From positions 124,001-188,000 of the forward strand of contig NZ_JAHLME010000001.1 of assembly GCF_018919395.1 (NCBI RefSeq): a stretch of 64,000 nt of DNA, given 5' to 3'. Below the pieces are notes generated by a model. That model did not search any database. It saw nothing but the letters and a program-made list of their open reading frames with translations, and was not told where the DNA came from. The stretch comes from Geomonas azotofigens (GTDB taxonomy: Bacteria; Desulfobacterota; Desulfuromonadia; Geobacterales; Geobacteraceae). Shown piece by piece: positions 10,069-19,890 of this stretch. The translations under genes were made by a program, and so were the position numbers. The stretch's first letter is position 1. The number at the start of each line of letters is the position of its first letter.

Positions 10069-10179
10069 GAAAGCCGCCCTTTCTGGTGCCGAGGGTGCCG
10101 GGAGGAAAAAACAACGACAGGAATTATACCGGGTTTTACCACCACTGCCGGATCGGAGTTGGCCGGAGGCACCGAAGGA

Positions 10180-10318
10180 GGGGACTGGCTCCGCCAGGTG
10201 CCTGTCCCCTTAGGGTTGCGGAGCGGAAATGGAGCGTTGCACTAGAGGGACTGGCACCTACACGGAGCCAGCCCTTCTGCTACGAGAGCAAAAAAAGGGG
10301 CGAATGATTATTCGCCCC
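10180..10318. repeat. REP-like pair (family 1) followed by a family-2 palindrome
   Basis: Family-1 hairpins in inverted orientation lie at 10180-10209 and about 10247-10272, with a GCGGAAATGGAGCG spacer motif. Immediately after is a family-2 hairpin, GGGGCGAAT-GATT-ATTCGCCCC, at 10297-10318. Two unrelated repeat families are thus packed into one 289-bp gap between the divergent EEP gene and the 3' end of the chemotaxis receptor. Confidence 0.8.
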
Positions 10319-10357
10319 TACGGGTGGAAACGGGATTGTGGTGCAGCAGCGGGAGCC

Positions 10358-12826
10358 TTACTCCTTGAAGGACGAGACGTCGAAGCGGTCGATCTCGTTT
10401 TGCAGGACCGTGATCTGGCCGGCCAGCGCCGAGGTGCTTTCGCCGAGCACCTTGACCGCACCCAGGTTGCTCTCGGTGGCGGACTTGATGCTCTCCACCG
10501 CCGGAAGGACCTGGTCGGCGCCCTTGCTCTGCTCGTCGCACGCCCTCTGGATGTGGCGGATCATCTCGGTGATGTTTTCGGTGGACTTGGCGATGAAGTT
10601 GCCGACGTTGCTCTGCTCGCGGGTGGAATTCTTCACCTGCTCGGTGAGCATCTTCATCTTCTCCACCGCGTTCAGAACCAGACTGCTCCCCTCACCCTGC
10701 TCGCGGGTGGAGATGGCGATCTGGCGCACCATGGTGGTCACCTTGTCGGTGGTTTCCCTGATCATGAGGCTGCCGCGCGCCTGCTCCGCGGTGGCGCGGG
10801 CGATGCCGTTGACCTGCTCGGTCGCCATCTGCACGCCCGCGACGATCTTCTCCAGGGCCTCGCCCGATTTCCGGGACAGTTCCTCGCCCTGGGCGATGTT
10901 CTGCTCCGCCTGGCTGATGGCGGCCACGGCGCGGTCGGTCTCGGCGAGGACGCCGTTGATCACGTCGGAGATCTTCCTGGTGGAGGCGCTGGTGCGTTCG
11001 GCGAGCTGCTTGATCTCGCCGGCCACGACCGCGAATCCCTTGCCGTGCTCGCCGGCCTGCGCGGCGATGATGGCGGCGTTCAGGGCCAGGAGGTTGGTCT
11101 GCTCGGCGACGTCGTCGATGACCGAGAGGATGGTGCCGATGTCGCCGGCGCGCTGCGACAGGGTGGCGATGACCTCGGAGGTGATGCGCGAGGAGTCCTT
11201 GATGGCGCTGATCCCGACGATGGTTGAGTCGACCGCGCTCTTGCCCACCTCCGCGTCCTGCTTGACCGCTTCGGAAATCCGCACCGTGTTCAGCGCGTTC
11301 TTCTCCACTTCCTTGATCGAGCTGTCCATCTCCACTATGGAGGAGGAGTTGATGCTGGCTTCCTCGAGGAGCAGGTCGGCGTTTCTCCCCACCTGCTTGA
11401 TGGAGGCGGACATCTCGATGATGGCGGAGCCGACCTCGTCCACCTGCTGGGCCAGCGCCTCTGCGTTGAGCGCCACCTCCTCGACGCTGGAAGCCATCTC
11501 CAGTACCGACGAGGAGCTCTCCGACGCCGACTGCGACAGCCCCTCCACCGCCCGTGCCACCCCCTTGATCGAGGTGGTGATCTGGGTCATGGCGCTGGAC
11601 GCCTCGTTGACCGAGGTGGATTGCTGCTCGGCGGCCCACATGACCGTGCTGGAAACCTGCACCAGGTTCTCCGAGACCGCGCCCAGCTCGTTGCTTGAGT
11701 GGCTCACCTGGCGCACCATCACGGCGAGCTTGTCCGTCATGTCGTTGAAGTCGGCGGCCATGGCCCCGACCTCGTCGCGGGTTTCCACCTCGAGGCGGCG
11801 GTTCAGGTCCCAGGTCGAGGTGACCGAGACGATATGCTCCTTGAGGGTGTGGAAGAGGTCGAGGCTCGGCTTGAGCGACAGGTAGAGGATGGTGACGGCG
11901 GCCAAAACGATGGAGATGAAGATCGCCATCTGGGCGGCCACCCCTTTCCACATGGTCATGAACAGCGGGCTGATCTCCTTGTGGGAGAACAGGATGCCCA
12001 CGGTTTCGCCCGAGGCGTCCTTGACCGGGCTGATACCGACCAAGTACTTGCCGCCGTTATAGGAGACGATGGCGATGCGGGGCTCCTTGAGCCCCTCGGT
12101 CATCTCGGGACCGACCTTGGCGGCGAGGCCAAGGGCGACCGCCTTCTGGGTCGGGTAGAGGATCCGGAACGAATGCGCCGCCTCGCTCTTCAGGTCGGTG
12201 GACTTGCTCTTCAGGAATTCGTCGCTGAGAAAGAGGGTGACGTCGTTGCCGGTTATCTGCTTCATCTGCTGGAAGACGTGGTCGATCTCCTCGGCCACCT
12301 CCATGTAACCCAGCGCGTTGCCACGGTAGCTGACCGGCTTGACGCAGCGCAGCGAAAAGAAGTTCTTACCCATCTCCAGCCCCCAGGACACCTGCTTGGT
12401 GGACTGGGCCTTCAGGAAGGTCTCCCGCTTGAGGATGTCGCCATCCTGCTCCGGCTTGTGCGCCCGCAGCAGCACCTTGCCGTCAGGCTGGATGAAGTAC
12501 ATGTGGGTTATGTTGTTGTTCTGCTTGATCTCGCTGAAGATGGGCTTGGCGGCGGCGAGCAGCGCGTCCTTGTTGCCGGCGGCGAAGGGCGCCAGCAGCA
12601 CGTCGAGCTTGTCCAGGCCGGCATGGGCACGGGCGAGCCCCTCGGCGTCGCCTTTCAGGATCGCCTCGAACAGCCGGCCGCTGTTGGCGGCTTCGTCCTT
12701 CAACCCCTCCCGCATCTGGTGCATCTGGTACTGGTAGGCGAACAGCCCCAGTATGGTGATGCTGGCGACACACAAGGCGACAACTGAAGCAACTATCCTC
12801 TTCTTGATGGACCAGTTTGCGAACAT
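10358..12826 (-). CDS. Methyl-accepting chemotaxis protein
   Basis: Transmembrane chemoreceptor of 822 residues. It has an N-terminal membrane helix (about 10-31), a large periplasmic sensor region of about 270 residues resembling double-Cache domains, and a second helix (about 305-325). A HAMP linker and a long cytoplasmic signalling coiled coil follow. The hairpin tip reads [28 protein letters not shown], close to the MCP consensus but with IAAQ in place of the usual EAAR. There is no C-terminal receptor-docking pentapeptide. The start is the ATG at 12826, preceded by GGGGAG. No che genes are nearby, so it is an orphan receptor. The ligand is unknown. Confidence 0.95.
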   Translation of the reverse strand: MFANWSIKKRIVASVVALCVASITILGLFAYQYQMHQMREGLKDEAANSGRLFEAILKGDAEGLARAHAGLDKLDVLLAPFAAGNKDALLAAAKPIFSEIKQNNNITHMYFIQPDGKVLLRAHKPEQDGDILKRETFLKAQSTKQVSWGLEMGKNFFSLRCVKPVSYRGNALGYMEVAEEIDHVFQQMKQITGNDVTLFLSDEFLKSKSTDLKSEAAHSFRILYPTQKAVALGLAAKVGPEMTEGLKEPRIAIVSYNGGKYLVGISPVKDASGETVGILFSHKEISPLFMTMWKGVAAQMAIFISIVLAAVTILYLSLKPSLDLFHTLKEHIVSVTSTWDLNRRLEVETRDEVGAMAADFNDMTDKLAVMVRQVSHSSNELGAVSENLVQVSSTVMWAAEQQSTSVNEASSAMTQITTSIKGVARAVEGLSQSASESSSSVLEMASSVEEVALNAEALAQQVDEVGSAIIEMSASIKQVGRNADLLLEEASINSSSIVEMDSSIKEVEKNALNTVRISEAVKQDAEVGKSAVDSTIVGISAIKDSSRITSEVIATLSQRAGDIGTILSVIDDVAEQTNLLALNAAIIAAQAGEHGKGFAVVAGEIKQLAERTSASTRKISDVINGVLAETDRAVAAISQAEQNIAQGEELSRKSGEALEKIVAGVQMATEQVNGIARATAEQARGSLMIRETTDKVTTMVRQIAISTREQGEGSSLVLNAVEKMKMLTEQVKNSTREQSNVGNFIAKSTENITEMIRHIQRACDEQSKGADQVLPAVESIKSATESNLGAVKVLGESTSALAGQITVLQNEIDRFDVSSFKE

Positions 12827-13023
12827 CTTCGTACTCCCCGCAATGGCATTACATGGCATAATAATACTTGCAAATGTTTTTATATAACCTATTTACCGAA
12901 TTGAGAAAAGATATAAAGAACGGTGATAATGTGATTTAGATCCCATTATTCTAATTTATCGTAACATTGAAAGGGAAGGTCGCGACGTTTCACCTTCACA
13001 AGCTCTTTTCGGATCCCGAACAA

Positions 13024-13051
13024 TTGACTTAACCGGCTCTAACATTATTAT
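13024..13051 (+). promoter_or_regulatory. Putative sigma-70 promoter for the hydrolase-OsmC gene
   Basis: TTGACT, a 16-base spacer and TATTAT, about 60 bases before the ATG, which has AAGGAG upstream. A GATCCC...GGGATC inverted pair lies between promoter and start (about 13071-13097). The rest of the divergent gap (12830-13020) is AT-rich with no other signal identified. Confidence 0.5.
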
Positions 13052-13110
13052 TGTGACTTGCATGAAGACTGATCCCGAGAACGGCCCAAGGGATCGGCAA
13101 GGAGCTCGCG

Positions 13111-14340
13111 ATGAATACCAAGAGGATCACCTTCGTCAACGACAGCGGTTATCGGTTGGCGGCCCGGCTTGAGCTTCCCGACGACGAGCGGCCGGTCGCC
13201 TATGCCATCTTCGCCCACTGCTTCACCTGCTCGAAGAACATCAAGGCCGCCGTCAACATCACGCGTGCCATGAGCACCCGGCGCATCGCCGTGCTTCGCT
13301 TCGACTTCACGGGGCTTGGCGAGAGCGAGGGTGATTTCGCCGATACCACCTTCTCCTCCCAGGTGAGCGACCTGGTGGCGGCGGCGCGCTTCCTCGAGCG
13401 CGAGTACGAGGCGCCGCGGCTTTTGGTGGGGCACTCGCTGGGGGGCTCGGCGGTACTGGTCGCGGCCGGCGAGATCCCGTCGGCCACGGCGGTGGCCACC
13501 ATCGCGGCTCCCTACAGCCCCTCCCACCTGCGCCGCCTGCTGGGGGAGTCGGCCGAGCAGGTCGAGCGGCAGGGAGAGGCGACGGTCAACCTCGGCGGCA
13601 GCGATTTCACCATCAGGAAAAACCTGCTCGATGACCTGGAAGCGCAGCGCCCGGCCGAGACGCTGGCCCACCTGCAGGGGGCGCTCCTGGTCCTGCATTC
13701 TCCCGCGGACACCATAGTGGAGATCGACAACGCGACCCAGATCTTCCAGGCGGCCCACCACCCCAAGAGCTTCATTTCCCTCGGGAGCGCCGACCATCTG
13801 CTGTCCGAGGCCGCCGACTCGCGCTACGCGGGAGAGGTGATCGCGGCCTGGGCCGCGCGCTACCTCGACATCGCCGAGCCCGAGCCCGCCGAGCCGCCGC
13901 GACTCGACGCCTCCGACAACCGGGTCACCGCCCGCACCGGCGCCGAAGGCTTCCGTACCGAGATCTTCGCCAACGGCTTCAGCCTGACGGCGGACGAGCC
14001 GGTCAGTTACGGCGGCAGCAACGAGGGGCCGTCCCCCTACGAGTTCCTCATGGCGGGACTTGCGGCCTGCACCTCCATGACCGTGCAGATGTACGCCCGG
14101 CGCAAGGGATGGCCGCTCGTGGACGCGCTGGTCCGACTCTCCCATCACAAGATCCACGCCGAGGACTGCCGCGACTGCGAGGCCCAGGACCGCCGCATCG
14201 ACAGGTTCGTGCGGGAGCTGGAACTGATCGGCGAGCTCGACCAGGAACAGCGTGGGAAGCTCCTGGAGATCGCCGAAAAATGCCCGGTGCACCGCACCCT
14301 CACCAGCGAAATCCGGGTGGAAACCACGCTGAAGGAATAG
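13111..14340 (+). CDS. Bifunctional alpha/beta hydrolase - OsmC family protein
   Basis: Natural fusion of 409 residues. The first ~250 residues are an alpha/beta hydrolase with nucleophile elbow GHSLGG (Ser about 109). The remainder is an OsmC/Ohr-like peroxiredoxin domain. Its two redox cysteines are visible as AACTSM (Cys 320) and KCPVH (Cys 391). OsmC-type proteins reduce organic hydroperoxides; the hydrolase partner may release a lipid or ester peroxide, which is inference. This fusion is a known architecture. It is transcribed alone from the promoter at 13024, or with the small YjfB-like gene 90 bp downstream. Confidence 0.93.
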   Translation: MNTKRITFVNDSGYRLAARLELPDDERPVAYAIFAHCFTCSKNIKAAVNITRAMSTRRIAVLRFDFTGLGESEGDFADTTFSSQVSDLVAAARFLEREYEAPRLLVGHSLGGSAVLVAAGEIPSATAVATIAAPYSPSHLRRLLGESAEQVERQGEATVNLGGSDFTIRKNLLDDLEAQRPAETLAHLQGALLVLHSPADTIVEIDNATQIFQAAHHPKSFISLGSADHLLSEAADSRYAGEVIAAWAARYLDIAEPEPAEPPRLDASDNRVTARTGAEGFRTEIFANGFSLTADEPVSYGGSNEGPSPYEFLMAGLAACTSMTVQMYARRKGWPLVDALVRLSHHKIHAEDCRDCEAQDRRIDRFVRELELIGELDQEQRGKLLEIAEKCPVHRTLTSEIRVETTLKE

Positions 14341-14429
14341 CGGGCGGCCCAGTTTCCCCTCAAGGTGACGCGCTCTCCAACCGATAAGAGCCGGGTGCCC
14401 GAGGTAAAAGCCAGCAGGAGGTATCAGTC

Positions 14430-14606
14430 ATGGATGTCGCAGCCATAGCAGCCAGCCAGGTAGCAGGCGCCGCGGCCCTCACCCAGCAGGCCGTCGCCAT
14501 GCAACTGGTCAAAACCGCGGCCGAGGCCCAGATGCAGATGGCCAATATCCTGGCCCAGCAGGCGACGGCGATCAACCCGCCGCAGGGATTCTCCGTCTAC
14601 GCCTGA
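14430..14606 (+). CDS. YjfB-like putative motility protein, 58 aa
   Basis: Very small alanine- and glutamine-rich protein. It starts MDVAAIAASQVA and ends PPQGFSVYA, and it is helical and amphipathic throughout. This matches the YjfB family of short proteins annotated as putative motility proteins. The ATG is preceded by AGCAGGAGGTATCAGTC, a strong ribosome-binding site, and a perfect terminator follows the stop. Length and composition fit the family, but the function is not established experimentally as far as the sequence can tell. Confidence 0.75.
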   Translation: MDVAAIAASQVAGAAALTQQAVAMQLVKTAAEAQMQMANILAQQATAINPPQGFSVYA

Positions 14607-14630
14607 CCACGCGGTTGCCAGCAAAAAAAT

Positions 14631-14664
14631 GGGCCGGGGGAAAACGCCCCCGGCCCTCTTCTTT
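14631..14664. terminator. Bidirectional rho-independent terminator
   Basis: A perfect 10-bp stem (GGGCCGGGGG with CCCCCGGCCC) has a 6-base loop. It is followed by TCTTCTTT on the plus strand and preceded by A7, which is a U-tract on the minus strand. It serves both the YjfB-like gene and the convergent feo operon. Confidence 0.88.
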
Positions 14665-14670
14665 GGCCTC

Positions 14671-14796
14671 TTATTTCTTGCAGCAACTCCCCCCCTCGCA
14701 GCCGCAGCACCCCTTCTTCCTCCAGAGCGTGGCGTACAGGATGTAGCAGGCTCCCGCAACGATGACAGCGGCGATGATCACGTCGGCAATTCCCAT
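14671..14796 (-). CDS. FeoB-associated Cys-rich membrane protein
   Basis: A 41-residue peptide with one N-terminal membrane helix (IADVIIAAVIVAGACYILYATLW), then a basic turn and the cysteine cluster CCGCEGGSCCKK. This is the FeoB-associated Cys-rich family found next to feoB. The ATG at 14796 lies 3 bases after the feoB stop and is preceded by GGGAGG inside the feoB end, so it is translationally coupled. It probably helps the FeoB channel bind or sense Fe(II); that role is inferred from family context. Confidence 0.88.
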   Translation of the reverse strand: MGIADVIIAAVIVAGACYILYATLWRKKGCCGCEGGSCCKK

Positions 14797-14798
14797 TT

Positions 14799-17012
14799 TC
14801 AACCTCCCAAGCCCAGGAGCTTCCCCCCCTGGTAGATGATGAGCGCGGCGGTCCAGGCCAGCGCCGTCTGGTACAGCAGGCCCACCCCGGCCCACTTCCA
14901 GGTGCCGAACTCCTGCCGCATCGCCGCGATGGCCACCACGCAGGGCATGTAGAGCAGCACGAAGGCCATGAAGGCGTAAGCGGTGAGCGGCGTGAAGGCT
15001 CCCTGGATGGCGAGGTTCAAGCCTCCCCGGTCCTCCTCCTTCTCTTCCGCCTGGGGCAGGTAGAGCAGGGTCTTCACCGCCTTGACGCAGGCCTCGCCAA
15101 AGGTGGTGGCCACCTCCTTGAGGTCTTCACGCAGGCTCGGAACTCCCTTCTTCTCATCCTTCTTGGGCGCGTAGATTTCGCCCATGGTCCCGACCACGAT
15201 TTCCTTGGCGATAACCCCGGTGATCAGCGAGGAGGCGGCCTCCCAGTTCCCGAAGCCGACGGGCTCGAACACCGGCGCGATGGCGGCGCCGGCCTGCCCC
15301 AGGTAGGAATCGCGCTTGTGCTCGACGCCCCAGGGGAGGTTCAACATGAACCAGACCAGGACCGACACGGCGAAGATGTAGGTTCCGGCCTTGAACAGGA
15401 AGTGCTTCCCCTTCTCCCAGGTGTGCACGCAGAGGCTGTGCAGGCTCGGCATGCGATAAGGGGGAAGTTCCATGATGAACATGGGCGCCTCGCCGCGGAA
15501 CAGCGTCCTCTTGAAGACGAGCCCCATCACCACGGCGAGCAGGATTCCCATCACGTACAGCGACCAGATCACGGTGCTGGAGTTCTTGGGGAAGAAGATG
15601 CCGACGAAGAGCACGTACACCGGCAGGCGCGCGCCGCACGACATGAGCGGCACGAGCAGCGCGGTCAGCACCTTGTCCTTCGGGTTCTCCAGCGTCCTCG
15701 TCGCGTAGATGCCGGGGACGTTGCAGCCGAAACCGAGCAGCATCGGGATGAACGACTTGCCGTGCAGGCCGATGGAGTGCATGGTGCGGTCCATGACGAA
15801 GGCGGCGCGGGCCATGTAGCCGCTCCCCTCCAGGAAGGTGATGAAGAACATCATGGCGAAGATCACCGGCACGAAGACCAGTACCGATCCCACCCCGGCG
15901 ATCACCCCGTCGTTCACCAGAGACACGGTCCAGTCCGGTGCCCCGAGCGGGGTCAGGATGGCCGAGGCCCAGCGCTTGAAGGGGCCGTCGGTCATGGCGC
16001 CGATCCACTTGCCGAAGGGGGCGGAGAGGTCGAAGGTGAGCTTGAACAACAGCCACATGGCCGCCATGAAGATCGGGATCCCCAGGAAACGGTTCAGCAC
16101 GATCTTGTCGATCTTCTCGGTGAGCTCGGTCTGACGCAGTTCCGGCTTTTGCAGCACCTCGCGCGTGAGACCGGAGGCGAGCGAGTAGCGGGCGTCGGCC
16201 ATGATGGACTCCACGTCCTCGCCGTGCGCCCTCCTCAGGTGGTGCAGCGCCTGGTCCAGGAAGGCGAGGTTGTCCAGGCCCAGCTCCTTCATCACGTGGC
16301 TGTCCTGCTCCATCAGCTTCAGGAGCAGCCAGCGCTGCGGGTAGCGCTGCAACAACGCGGGGTAGCTGATCTGGAAGGTCTTGGCCAGGTAGTCGGAGGC
16401 GAGCTCGATGTCCTCGCCGTAATTGAGCCTCTTGGGAACCCGCAGGTTCGGCGCATCCACCACGTGCAGCACCGTTCCCAGGAGTTCGTCAAGGCCGGTC
16501 TTCTTGGTGGCCGAGGTGGGCACCACGGCTATGCCCAGCATCTGCTGAATGCCGGCCGTGTCGATCCGGTATCCCTTCTCCTGGGCCTCGTCGTAGATGT
16601 TGAGCGCCATCACCACCGGGATGCCCAGCTCCATGACCTGGACGGTGAGGTAGAGGTTGCGCTCCAGGTTGGTGGCGTCGACCACGTTGATGATCAGGTC
16701 CGGGCGCTGGTGCACCAGGTAATCCCGCGCCACGATCTCCTCCTGCGAGTAGGGAGAGAGCGAGTAGGTGCCGGGAAGGTCCACCAGCCGGATCTTCCTG
16801 CCGCCGAAGTCGAAGAGGGCCTCTTTCTTTTCCACCGTCACCCCGGCCCAGTTGCCCACGTGGAGCCTGGTACCGGCGATGGCGTTGATCAGGGTCGATT
16901 TGCCGGAGTTGGGATTGCCCGCCACCGCCACCGTGATGACGCGCGCCTCGGCGCTCTGCCCGGACACCTCGCCTTGCACTTCCTCGTCCTTCAATTTCAG
17001 CTGCGTACTCAT
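14799..17012 (-). CDS. feoB: Ferrous iron transporter FeoB
   Basis: Inner-membrane Fe(II) transporter of 737 residues. The N-terminal G domain has G1 GNPNSGKS (about 32-39), G3 DLPGTYSL and G4-like NVVDATNLERN. It is followed by the GDI spacer and two Gate/Nucleoside-recognition membrane halves, with the conserved CNVPGIYATRT and SCGARLPVYVLF motifs. The start overlaps the feoA stop by four bases (ATGA). It ends just before the Cys-rich small partner. Iron regulation through the upstream Fur-box-like site is likely. Confidence 0.98.
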   Translation of the reverse strand: MSTQLKLKDEEVQGEVSGQSAEARVITVAVAGNPNSGKSTLINAIAGTRLHVGNWAGVTVEKKEALFDFGGRKIRLVDLPGTYSLSPYSQEEIVARDYLVHQRPDLIINVVDATNLERNLYLTVQVMELGIPVVMALNIYDEAQEKGYRIDTAGIQQMLGIAVVPTSATKKTGLDELLGTVLHVVDAPNLRVPKRLNYGEDIELASDYLAKTFQISYPALLQRYPQRWLLLKLMEQDSHVMKELGLDNLAFLDQALHHLRRAHGEDVESIMADARYSLASGLTREVLQKPELRQTELTEKIDKIVLNRFLGIPIFMAAMWLLFKLTFDLSAPFGKWIGAMTDGPFKRWASAILTPLGAPDWTVSLVNDGVIAGVGSVLVFVPVIFAMMFFITFLEGSGYMARAAFVMDRTMHSIGLHGKSFIPMLLGFGCNVPGIYATRTLENPKDKVLTALLVPLMSCGARLPVYVLFVGIFFPKNSSTVIWSLYVMGILLAVVMGLVFKRTLFRGEAPMFIMELPPYRMPSLHSLCVHTWEKGKHFLFKAGTYIFAVSVLVWFMLNLPWGVEHKRDSYLGQAGAAIAPVFEPVGFGNWEAASSLITGVIAKEIVVGTMGEIYAPKKDEKKGVPSLREDLKEVATTFGEACVKAVKTLLYLPQAEEKEEDRGGLNLAIQGAFTPLTAYAFMAFVLLYMPCVVAIAAMRQEFGTWKWAGVGLLYQTALAWTAALIIYQGGKLLGLGG

Positions 17013-17239
17013 CCTGCCACCTCCACCGCGATACCTTCGGCTTCCTTCTTCCTGAGCGAGAGGTTGTAGCTCTTGATGCTCACCTCGATGGGATCGCCCA
17101 ACGGCGCCACCTTGAGCACCTTGACGTCCTCGCCCACCAGCACCCCCATATCCATGAGGCGCCTTTTCAGCGGTCCGATCGATCCGATGGAGGTGATCTT
17201 CCCCTGCTGCCCCGGTTTAAGCTTTGCCAGATTCATCAT
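17009..17239 (-). CDS. feoA: FeoA domain protein (proximal)
   Basis: SH3-like FeoA protein of 76 residues with the family pattern LxxGxxGxIxxIxxxGPLKRRLMDMGVLVGEDVKVLKVAPLGDPIEV. It is needed for FeoB activity in characterised systems. It overlaps the preceding FeoA gene by one base and feoB by four, so the three are translationally coupled. Confidence 0.95.
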   Translation of the reverse strand: MMNLAKLKPGQQGKITSIGSIGPLKRRLMDMGVLVGEDVKVLKVAPLGDPIEVSIKSYNLSLRKKEAEGIAVEVAG

Positions 17240-17493
17240 TATCTCCTCACCATGATTTTCATCGCCATGCGGCGGGCCAGGGCGATCCTCGCCTCGTCCA
17301 CCCTGAGCAGGATGGTGCTGCCGCCGTTGGTCAGCATTTCAACGTGTTTGCCGATGCGCAGTCCCATCTCCTCGACCCGGACCAGGCTCTTTTCCTGTTC
17401 GGCGCTGCCGGCGCCGCCCGCCTCCCCCTTGGCGAACGCGATCTCGACGATCTCGCCATTTTCTCCCGCACTTAAAAGTCCCAGAGGTATCAT
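17239..17493 (-). CDS. FeoA domain protein (second copy)
   Basis: An 84-residue FeoA-fold protein, clearly diverged from its neighbour. It has a 10-residue insertion (GEAGGAGSAEQ) before the conserved VEEMGLRIGKHVEMLTNGGSTILLRVDEARIALARRMAMKI. Two FeoA proteins encoded before FeoB is a recurrent arrangement; the pair could form a heteromer on FeoB. It follows the porin by 71 bp in the same direction. Confidence 0.92.
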   Translation of the reverse strand: MIPLGLLSAGENGEIVEIAFAKGEAGGAGSAEQEKSLVRVEEMGLRIGKHVEMLTNGGSTILLRVDEARIALARRMAMKIMVRR

Positions 17494-17564
17494 TTGTGCT
17501 CCTTTACGTGTTTTCGTACCATCCCGCGGCGCATCGTCGGCGCCACCCTCTTGGTTTCGCCTCT

Positions 17565-18998
17565 CTAGAAGCTGATCTTCGCGCGCAGGGCGAGCGCCAG
17601 CACGTTTTCGTTGCCGCGCAGGCCGGCGGGGTTGACCAGGTACTGCGCCACCGGCGAGATCTCGATCTGGTCGCTCACCTTGTACTTGTAGTAGACCTCG
17701 GCAAGCTTCTCCTGGGCGTCGGCCACGGCCCGGGCCGCCTGCACCTGCCCGTAGGCGAAGCCCGCGACGTCGTCCTTGCGACCGGCGATGAGCCCTTGGT
17801 ACTGGCCGCCGGCACTCCAGGCGCGCGTTGCCGCGTAGACATCCTTGTCACGTTGGCCGTAGCGTGCGAAGAGGGTGAGCTTGTCGGTGATCTGTTGATC
17901 GAAGCTGACGCCCAGGGTGTACGCGTTTTTGGCGACCAGCTTGCCGGTCCCGTCTGCCGGTGCGCCGTCGAAGGCGCCGTAGATCCGGTAGTTCCCCTCC
18001 AGTTCGCCGACTTTGTGCTTGTAGTCCAGCTCGGCGATGCCGAAGCCGTGGTCGAAGATATTGGCGCTGTCCGAGCTGTCCGAGCTGTTGGCGTCGCCGC
18101 TGCCGTAACCGATGCCGAAGGTGAGCGGCTCCGCGAGTTTCGCCTGGATGCGCGCGCCCGGGCCGTTGGCCGGGAAGGGAAGGACGGCGGAATGAACGAA
18201 GGCGCCGGAGAGGAACTGGCTGTTCTCGTCACCCGCTACTGCGTTGCTGTCGAAGTAGTTGGAGAGATCGACCTTGCCGGCGGTAAAGAGCAGGCGGTCG
18301 TTCAGGGCGGAGTGTTCGATCCACGCCTCGCGGAAGCGGACCCGGTCCCCGGTGGAGCCGGCCACGCCGTTCAGCCCGGAAAAGGAGGTGCGTTTGGCGT
18401 CGATGCCGTCGCCACCGGTTGCCTCGACGTCGATGACCGCTATGGTGTTGTCACCCACCTTGAAGTTGAACACGAGGTCGGCCCGCCCGACGACGTCGGT
18501 GGAATCCTTGGGCTTGTTACCGCTTGTGCCCTGCAGGACACCCACCATGCCGCCGGAAAGGGAGATGTTCTTGGTCAGGGCGGTGAACCTGGTACCGAGA
18601 TCCTCGTGACGCGACTGAAAAGTCCTCGTCCCCACCAGGAGCATCTCCGCACGCAGTTCCTCCTTGAGGTCACTCAAGAGCACCAGGTCCTCCTTGTCCA
18701 CCGCCTGGTTCCCTTCCTTGACCACCTTCTCCGCCATCTTCTCGGTGAGAAGATGCACCGCCAGCGCCACGTCCATGCGGGAGCACTGCGCCTTTCCTTC
18801 CCTGAACTCCTTGGAGAAGAGCCCCTCCACCTGGTACTTGTTGCCCAACCGCATGATCTCCTGGCAAGCCTTGACCTTGCACTCGACCTGCTCCGGCACC
18901 ACCAGTTCGGGATGCAGAGCGAACGCCGCTCCGGAAGACAGGAAAAGGTTCCCCAACAGGAACATTCCGGTGACGGTAATCTTCTTCACTTTGAACAT
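17565..18998 (-). CDS. SLH/OprB-type outer-membrane porin, probable iron-uptake porin
   Basis: A 477-residue outer-membrane protein. It has a signal peptide (MFKVKKITVTGMFLLGNLFLSSGAAFA) and an SLH-like periplasmic domain of about 80 residues (LGNKYQVEGLF...RMDVALAVHLLTEKM). A predicted helix (KEDLVLLSDLKEELRAEM) precedes a beta-barrel that ends in KISF with a terminal Phe. This order resembles the SLH-OprB porins of cyanobacteria described as iron-uptake porins. Its place as first gene before feoA-feoA-feoB supports a role in letting iron cross the outer membrane. RBS GAGGAG. The substrate is inferred from context only. Confidence 0.8.
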   Translation of the reverse strand: MFKVKKITVTGMFLLGNLFLSSGAAFALHPELVVPEQVECKVKACQEIMRLGNKYQVEGLFSKEFREGKAQCSRMDVALAVHLLTEKMAEKVVKEGNQAVDKEDLVLLSDLKEELRAEMLLVGTRTFQSRHEDLGTRFTALTKNISLSGGMVGVLQGTSGNKPKDSTDVVGRADLVFNFKVGDNTIAVIDVEATGGDGIDAKRTSFSGLNGVAGSTGDRVRFREAWIEHSALNDRLLFTAGKVDLSNYFDSNAVAGDENSQFLSGAFVHSAVLPFPANGPGARIQAKLAEPLTFGIGYGSGDANSSDSSDSANIFDHGFGIAELDYKHKVGELEGNYRIYGAFDGAPADGTGKLVAKNAYTLGVSFDQQITDKLTLFARYGQRDKDVYAATRAWSAGGQYQGLIAGRKDDVAGFAYGQVQAARAVADAQEKLAEVYYKYKVSDQIEISPVAQYLVNPAGLRGNENVLALALRAKISF

Positions 18999-19114
18999 AC
19001 GATCTCCTCTTTTTCTCTACGGTGATTGCGCCAGCCGTTGTAAGTAATCTGGGTAAGTTGCTGTTTCTGCGACTGGGTGTTTGGACCGTGTGGGCTTTCT
19101 GTCGCCATCAAGCA

Positions 19115-19131
19115 AAATTGAATACCAATTT
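19115..19131 (-). promoter_or_regulatory. Fur-box-like palindrome upstream of the porin-feo operon
   Basis: AAATTG, five bases, CAATTT: a perfect 6-bp inverted repeat in a longer AT-rich dyad (TGAAATTGGTATTCAATTTTG has 21 bases, so only its core is given). It lies about 120 bp before the porin start and next to fur. It resembles Fur operators in size and base composition but differs from the E. coli consensus. Confidence 0.45.
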
Positions 19132-19232
19132 CATTGAGTGAAGAAAAAAAACACTACTCCCTTGAGCGGCCGCAGAGTCTGACCGACACTGTTGCGCCGC
19201 GACTTTTGTCAGAAGATATGGTGTTGGAGATG

Positions 19233-19682
19233 TCAGCCTTGCTGTGCCTTGCAGTGGTTGCACACGCCGCGCAACTCGATCTTCAGCGATTGAATGCTGA
19301 ATCCCATGCTGCCTGCAACTTCAGCCTGGAACTGTTCGACGGTGCTGTTGTCGAATTCAGTGACGGTGCCGCAGTCGATGCATACCAGGTAGTCGCGGCG
19401 CTTCCCCCCACTGGCAACTTCATAGCGGGTGAGCCCGTCTCCCCGGTTGATTTCCCGGGCTACTCCGGCGGCGGCAAAGAGCCGTAGCGCACGGTAGACG
19501 GTGGCATGACCGATAGTGGGATGCTTGCCCCGCAGGAGCAGGTACAACTCGTCGATATGGGTGGAGCGGTCAAGGTCGAGAAACGCGTCCAGGATAAGGT
19601 TGCGTTGCAGCGTCCCCTTGAGCCCTTTCTTGGAGAGAAAATGGTTAAACTGCTCTTTCACCTTCTGATTCGCTTGGGTCAC
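19233..19682 (-). CDS. fur: Ferric uptake regulator family protein
   Basis: A 149-residue Fur-type repressor. It has a winged-helix N-terminal domain (LKGTLQRNLILDAFLDLDRSTHIDELYLLLRGKHPTIGHATVYRALRLF), and its metal sites include the CIDCG and CNHC cysteine pairs. The start is taken as the GTG at 19682, preceded by AGAGGC. Longer in-frame starts would add 79 residues of non-Fur sequence and reach into the promoter. Fur is the likely Fe(II)-dependent controller of the porin-feo operon downstream. Zur or PerR specificity cannot be excluded. Confidence 0.92.
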   Translation of the reverse strand: MTQANQKVKEQFNHFLSKKGLKGTLQRNLILDAFLDLDRSTHIDELYLLLRGKHPTIGHATVYRALRLFAAAGVAREINRGDGLTRYEVASGGKRRDYLVCIDCGTVTEFDNSTVEQFQAEVAGSMGFSIQSLKIELRGVCNHCKAQQG

Positions 19683-19890
19683 ACATGCCTCTGTGGTACC
19701 GGAGGGAGCCCTCCTGAATTTACATACAATGACATTCACTTTCAGGCCATCAACATGGCAATACACATACAGAAGCGCGATGGGTATAGAGTTCCCCCCG
19801 GCGGCACTTCTCCGGCTAAGCACTTGATTGACTGAGGTGTTGAGGCGGTCAACTGGATAATGCTGTGGCTGGTTTTGAAAGTTGATTTCG

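Noticed and set aside
10358-12826. Flagellar sigma-28 promoter before the chemoreceptor gene
   Set aside because: No TAAAGTTT/GCCGATAA pair could be found in the AT-rich upstream region.
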